Source: an uncultured Lachnospiraceae bacterium (GTDB lineage: Bacteria > Bacillota > Clostridia > Lachnospirales > Lachnospiraceae). Taken from it: a stretch of 64,000 nt of DNA. The stretch spans positions 1 through 64,000 of the forward strand of contig CANREE010000001.1 in assembly GCA_947629545.1 (NCBI GenBank). Direction: 5' to 3'. The position numbers and the translations under genes are program-made. Shown here piece after piece: positions 60,165 through 64,000 of the stretch (positions are counted from its first letter, which is position 1; every line of letters begins with the position of its first letter). The notes beneath the pieces were generated by a model that saw only the letters and a program-made list of their open reading frames with translations, made no database searches and had not been told where the DNA came from.

Positions 60165-61307
60165 ATGAGCAGCTATCATCAGATTCTTGCAAACTATGTG
60201 GATCAACTTCTGGACCGTTCCACGCCGCAGGCGCCGGTCTGGAACATCGAGAAGATCCGGCAGGGGGCGAAGCCGTCCTGGAACTATATCGACGGCTGCA
60301 TGATCCATGCGCTTCTGGAACTCTATGGGATCCGGAAGAATGAGAAGTATCTGGAGTTCGCGGACGCGTTCATCGACTATTTTGTCAGCGAGGACGGCCA
60401 GATCAAATCCTACGATCCGATGGAGCACAATCTGGACAATGTGAACGCGGGCAAGACGCTTTTTGAGCTTTACAAATTGACCGGCAAGGAGAAATACCGC
60501 CGGGCCATCGATACCATTTACAGCCAGATAAAGACCCAGCCGAGGACGAAGGAGGGCAATTTCTGGCACAAGAAGATCTACCCGAATCAGGTCTGGCTGG
60601 ACGGCCTCTATATGTGTCAGCCGTTTTACGCCATGTACGAGCTGGAGTACAATGACTGTAAGAATATCGAAGATATTTACAATCAGTTCATGAATGTCTA
60701 CAAGCTGATGCGCAATCCGATGAATGGGTTGTATTACCATGCGTATGATTCGTCCAGAGAGTCCTTCTGGTGCGACAAGGTGACCGGCCTGTCCGGCAAC
60801 GCGTGGCTGCGGGCGCTGGGCTGGTACGCGATGGCGCTGATCGACACCATCGATATCATTTCCGCGAAACCGGAGCTTGCGGAATACCGCGACGGCCTGA
60901 CGAAGAACTACCGGGAACTGATCGACGCCATGCTGCCGTATCAGGATAAGGAGAACGGCATGTGGTGCCAGGTGCCCAATTTCCCGGAGATCCAGAAGAA
61001 TTATCCGGAGACGTCCGGTACGGCGATCTTCGCCTACGCGATCATGAAATCGGTGCGGCTGGGCATCCTGCCGGAGGAGTATTTCGCTACGGGTGAGCGG
61101 GCGTTTGAGGGAACCTGCGAGAAGTACCTGTCCGAGAAGGACGGCGAGCTGCAGCTGGGCGGTATCTGTCTGGTGGCGGGACTCGGCAATAAGCAGATGC
61201 GTGAAGGGACTTACGAATACTACATGCGCGAGCCGGTGGTGGAGAACGAGGCCAAGGGCATTGCGCCGTTAATACTGGCGTATGTGGAGCTTCTGCACAG
61301 GGAGTAG
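60165..61307 (+). CDS. Glycoside hydrolase family 88/105, second paralogue
   Basis: GNFWHKKIYPNQVWLDGLYMCQPFYAMYELEY, GNAWLRALGWYAMALIDTIDII. Confidence 0.9.
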   Translation: MSSYHQILANYVDQLLDRSTPQAPVWNIEKIRQGAKPSWNYIDGCMIHALLELYGIRKNEKYLEFADAFIDYFVSEDGQIKSYDPMEHNLDNVNAGKTLFELYKLTGKEKYRRAIDTIYSQIKTQPRTKEGNFWHKKIYPNQVWLDGLYMCQPFYAMYELEYNDCKNIEDIYNQFMNVYKLMRNPMNGLYYHAYDSSRESFWCDKVTGLSGNAWLRALGWYAMALIDTIDIISAKPELAEYRDGLTKNYRELIDAMLPYQDKENGMWCQVPNFPEIQKNYPETSGTAIFAYAIMKSVRLGILPEEYFATGERAFEGTCEKYLSEKDGELQLGGICLVAGLGNKQMREGTYEYYMREPVVENEAKGIAPLILAYVELLHRE

Positions 61308-61420
61308 TGACTTGCTGCGGCTTCCGGACGGCGCAGCGGCTTCACCGGCGTTTTGCAGTACAGAGAACTGAACGGCAGCCGGAACGGTTATATCGTAAGA
61401 GAACAGTAAGAGTTATCAAT

Positions 61421-61449
61421 TTGCATTTTTCTCCCGGATATGCTATGCT
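61421..61449 (+). promoter_or_regulatory. Putative promoter TTGCAT-N17-TATGCT
   Basis: Motif and spacing upstream of 61492. Confidence 0.55.
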
Positions 61450-61491
61450 AAAGGGAGATTATGTCAATCAGACCATAAAGGCGGTATCGGA

Positions 61492-62121
61492 ATGATCAGA
61501 TTAGAACGCACGAGCGTCATGAACCTGGAGAATGCGATGCGGGGGGCCCGCAACCCGATGAACAGCTGGGCGCGCATGGACAGCGGCTACGATGAGGAAG
61601 GCAATTTTGTCCTGGGGCCCAATGATATGGATCTGGCCTGCCGTCTGCGGCGGGCCGGCAGCGACCACCGCAAGTTTATCCGCCAGATCTTTGTGTCGGT
61701 CGATATCACCGCGCCGCTTTACTGGTGGAAGGAGTACGACACCTATAAAGTGGCGACGGTGGCCAATTCCACCAGCACCATGCATAAGATCCACAGCAAA
61801 CCGTTTTCCATCGACGATTTTTCGCATGACCATCTGACGGAGTCCGGTCTTGCCATTATGGAACGGCTGGTGGATGAGCTGGAGCAGATACGCCTTCGTT
61901 ATATGGAAGGGAAGGATAAAGCGGACTGGTATGATCTGATCCAGCTGCTTCCGTCCAGTTATAATCAGATGCGGACCTGCACGCTGAATTACGAGACATT
62001 GGTGAATATTTACTATGCAAGGCGGAACCATAAGCTGGAAGAGTGGCATACCTTCTGTGCATGGATCGAAACGCTGCCGTACGCAAAGGAACTGATCGTG
62101 GCGGAGGATGAACAGTCATGA
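61492..62121 (+). CDS. ThyX-like (Thy1 superfamily) protein with divergent signature motif
   Basis: Whole-length pattern resembles ThyX (ITAPLYWWKEYDTYKVATVANSTSTMHK at the RHR motif region; LLPSSYNQMRTCTLNYETLVNIYYARRNHKLEEWHTFCAWI at the C-terminus); overlaps DHFR. Confidence 0.6.
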   Translation: MIRLERTSVMNLENAMRGARNPMNSWARMDSGYDEEGNFVLGPNDMDLACRLRRAGSDHRKFIRQIFVSVDITAPLYWWKEYDTYKVATVANSTSTMHKIHSKPFSIDDFSHDHLTESGLAIMERLVDELEQIRLRYMEGKDKADWYDLIQLLPSSYNQMRTCTLNYETLVNIYYARRNHKLEEWHTFCAWIETLPYAKELIVAEDEQS

Positions 62122-62609
62122 ACCTGATCGCGGCGGTCGATAAGAACTGGGCCATCGGCTGCGGGGGACGGCTGCTGGTGTCGATCCCTTCCGACCGGGA
62201 AACCTTTCGGCGGGAAACCGTGGGCCGGGCGGTCATTATGGGGAGAAAGACGCTCGAAAGCCTGCCCGGCGGCCAGCCGCTTGCGAAGCGGACGAATATT
62301 GTTTTGTCGAGGGATCCGGATTTTCGGGCAAAGGGCGCCGTTGTCTGCCGAAGCGTTGAGGAGGCGCTGGCGGCGGCGGACGGATTTGCGGCGGCGGACG
62401 TCTTTGTGATCGGAGGCCGGGAGATTTACGGGGCCTTTCTGCCGTACTGCGACAGGGCGTATATTACTTATATTGATTATGCTTACCAGGCGGATACTTA
62501 TCTGTGTAATCTGGATCTGGATCCAGACTGGATGCTTGAGTCAGAATCCGACGAGCAGACATATTTCAATCTGTGCTATACGTTCCGCAGGTATGTGCGG
62601 AAAAGCTGA
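62118..62609 (+). CDS. folA: Dihydrofolate reductase
   Basis: MNLIAAVDKNWAIGCGGRLLVSIPSDRETFRRETVGRAVIMGRKTLESLPGG; VFVIGGREIYGAFLPYCDRAYITYID. Confidence 0.96.
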   Translation: MNLIAAVDKNWAIGCGGRLLVSIPSDRETFRRETVGRAVIMGRKTLESLPGGQPLAKRTNIVLSRDPDFRAKGAVVCRSVEEALAAADGFAAADVFVIGGREIYGAFLPYCDRAYITYIDYAYQADTYLCNLDLDPDWMLESESDEQTYFNLCYTFRRYVRKS

Positions 62610-62746
62610 CAGGCTGCGAAGCGTCTGTGTCAGTATTTCAGTGGCCGGCACGTCATTGGTGAGAAGGCGCGTCGGCGGGAATGTGGCAGAATGCATAAAA
62701 CGGGATAAAGAGTAAGGGAGAACATCTGAGAAGGAGAGCAGGATAC

Positions 62747-64000
62747 ATGTGCAGGAAGAGGGGAAACAGGAAATTTACTTCAGAAATCCGTCTGGCACTG
62801 TGTGCGGTGCTGGCCTGCGCGCTTGCGGCGCAGCCCCTGCCGGCGCTGGCGACGTCAAACCGCCAGCAGATGGAGCAGGAGCGGGATAAGGCCCAGCAGG
62901 GGTTGAATGAGGCGAATGAGGATGCCCGGGAAGCGCAGGAGAATATTGATCAGGCACAGGGTGTCGTCTCCGGATTGAATGAGGAACTGACGGATTTGCT
63001 TGCGGAACTTGCGCTTCTGGAAGCGGATATTGATGCGAAGGAGATCCAGATCGCGCAGGCCCAGGAGGATTATGAAGCCGCGAAGGCCAGGGAACAGGAA
63101 CAGTATGAAGACATGAAGAAGCGCATAAAATATATGTATGAGAAGGGCGATACAGAGTTTTTGGACGTTCTTCTGAAGGTGCGCAGTATGTCTGAACTCC
63201 TGAACAAAAGCGAGTACATAGAAAATATTTACCGGTACGACAGGACGAAACTTCTGGAGTATCAGGAGACGAAACAGCAGGTTCAGGAGTATCAGGTACA
63301 ACTGGACAATGAAATGAACGAGATGGAGGGCATGAAGCTGGAGTACCAGGAACATCAGGCGAACCTTGAATCCACGATTGCCCAGAAGCGCAGGGAGATC
63401 GCCAATTTTGACGCGCAACTGGCGCAGGCGAAGGCGGCTGCCGAGCAGTATAAAGCAACGATCACAAAGAAGAATGAGGAGATCCGTAAGGCGGAAGAGG
63501 AGGAGCGCCGTCGTCAGGAAGAGGAGCGCCGCCGTCAGGAGGAAGAGAGACGCAAACAGGAGGAAGCGGCCCTGGCTGCGTCCGGACAGGGCGGATCTTC
63601 TTCCGGCAGCAGAACTTCATCCAGCAGCGGCCCGGTCTCTACCAGAAAAACAGGAACGACGATCAAGAGCTCCGGCGGTACGGCGCTTGGACGTGAGATC
63701 GCGGATTACGCCCTGCAGTTCGTGGGTTATCCTTATGTCTATGGAGGGACCAGTCTGACGAACGGAACCGACTGTTCCGGTTTTACAATGAGGGTTTATG
63801 AGCATTTCGGTTATTCGCTTCCGCGGACTTCCGCGGATCAGCGGTCAGCGGGATATGGCGTGGATTACAGCGATGCTCAGCCGGGGGACCTGATCTGTTA
63901 TCCCGGTCATGTAGCCCTGTATATCGGGAATGGGCAGATCGTACACGCCAGCAACGCGAAGAACGGGATCATGGTCAGTTCGGCGACCTATCGGAGTATT
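62747..64000 (+). CDS. Peptidoglycan hydrolase: signal peptide, coiled coil, NlpC/P60 domain (3' truncated by window)
   Basis: Frame open from ATG 62747 to the window end (missing from ORF track); GYPYVYGGTSLTNGTDCSGFTMRVYEHFGYSLPRTSADQ and GDLICYPGHVALYIGNGQIVHAS. Confidence 0.93.
   Translation, partial: MCRKRGNRKFTSEIRLALCAVLACALAAQPLPALATSNRQQMEQERDKAQQGLNEANEDAREAQENIDQAQGVVSGLNEELTDLLAELALLEADIDAKEIQIAQAQEDYEAAKAREQEQYEDMKKRIKYMYEKGDTEFLDVLLKVRSMSELLNKSEYIENIYRYDRTKLLEYQETKQQVQEYQVQLDNEMNEMEGMKLEYQEHQANLESTIAQKRREIANFDAQLAQAKAAAEQYKATITKKNEEIRKAEEEERRRQEEERRRQEEERRKQEEAALAASGQGGSSSGSRTSSSSGPVSTRKTGTTIKSSGGTALGREIADYALQFVGYPYVYGGTSLTNGTDCSGFTMRVYEHFGYSLPRTSADQRSAGYGVDYSDAQPGDLICYPGHVALYIGNGQIVHASNAKNGIMVSSATYRSI

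Noticed and set aside
1-64000. CRISPR array, prophage, or transposase-bearing mobile element
   Set aside because: No regularly spaced repeat/spacer pattern, no cas genes, no integrase/transposase or phage structural proteins among the ORFs.

Overview
The window is about 64 kb of a Firmicutes chromosome. Gene content and style suggest Lachnospiraceae (inference; no search was run). Most of it is core genome: dgt-dnaG-rpoD-trmK-nif3 family, rnpB (RNase P RNA), pyrBI, a MacB-like ABC cluster, tRNA-Leu(CAG), addBA, ychF, lgt, a Spo0E-like gene, a dcw cluster (mraZ-rsmH-ftsL-PBP-PBP-mraY-murD-ftsW-murA-ftsQ-ftsZ, without murE/murF/murG/ftsA), and purL. It ends in a carbohydrate-related accessory segment (two GH88/105, one GH5 with a CBM-like tail, an ABC exporter), then a ThyX-like gene overlapping a DHFR gene, and a NlpC/P60 gene truncated by the window end.

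The observations most worth follow-up are: (1) a divergent ThyX-like protein with a rewritten RHR signature, translationally coupled to DHFR; (2) a compact type I toxin-antitoxin-like locus at 53.7-54.2 kb with an antisense promoter, 5'-3' UTR complementarity and an apparently frameshifted toxin ORF; (3) a ~98-bp-arm foldback element between ftsZ and purL; (4) two 113-114 bp tandem units rich in palindromes upstream of dgt-dnaG-rpoD; (5) five 10-bp-phased GTGGN boxes in front of mraZ; (6) a LexA-like box at the promoter of a deoxyinosine glycosylase gene; (7) a perfect-consensus promoter with terminator-hairpin leader upstream of an MFS gene. All calls were made by eye from the sequence and the supplied ORF track.
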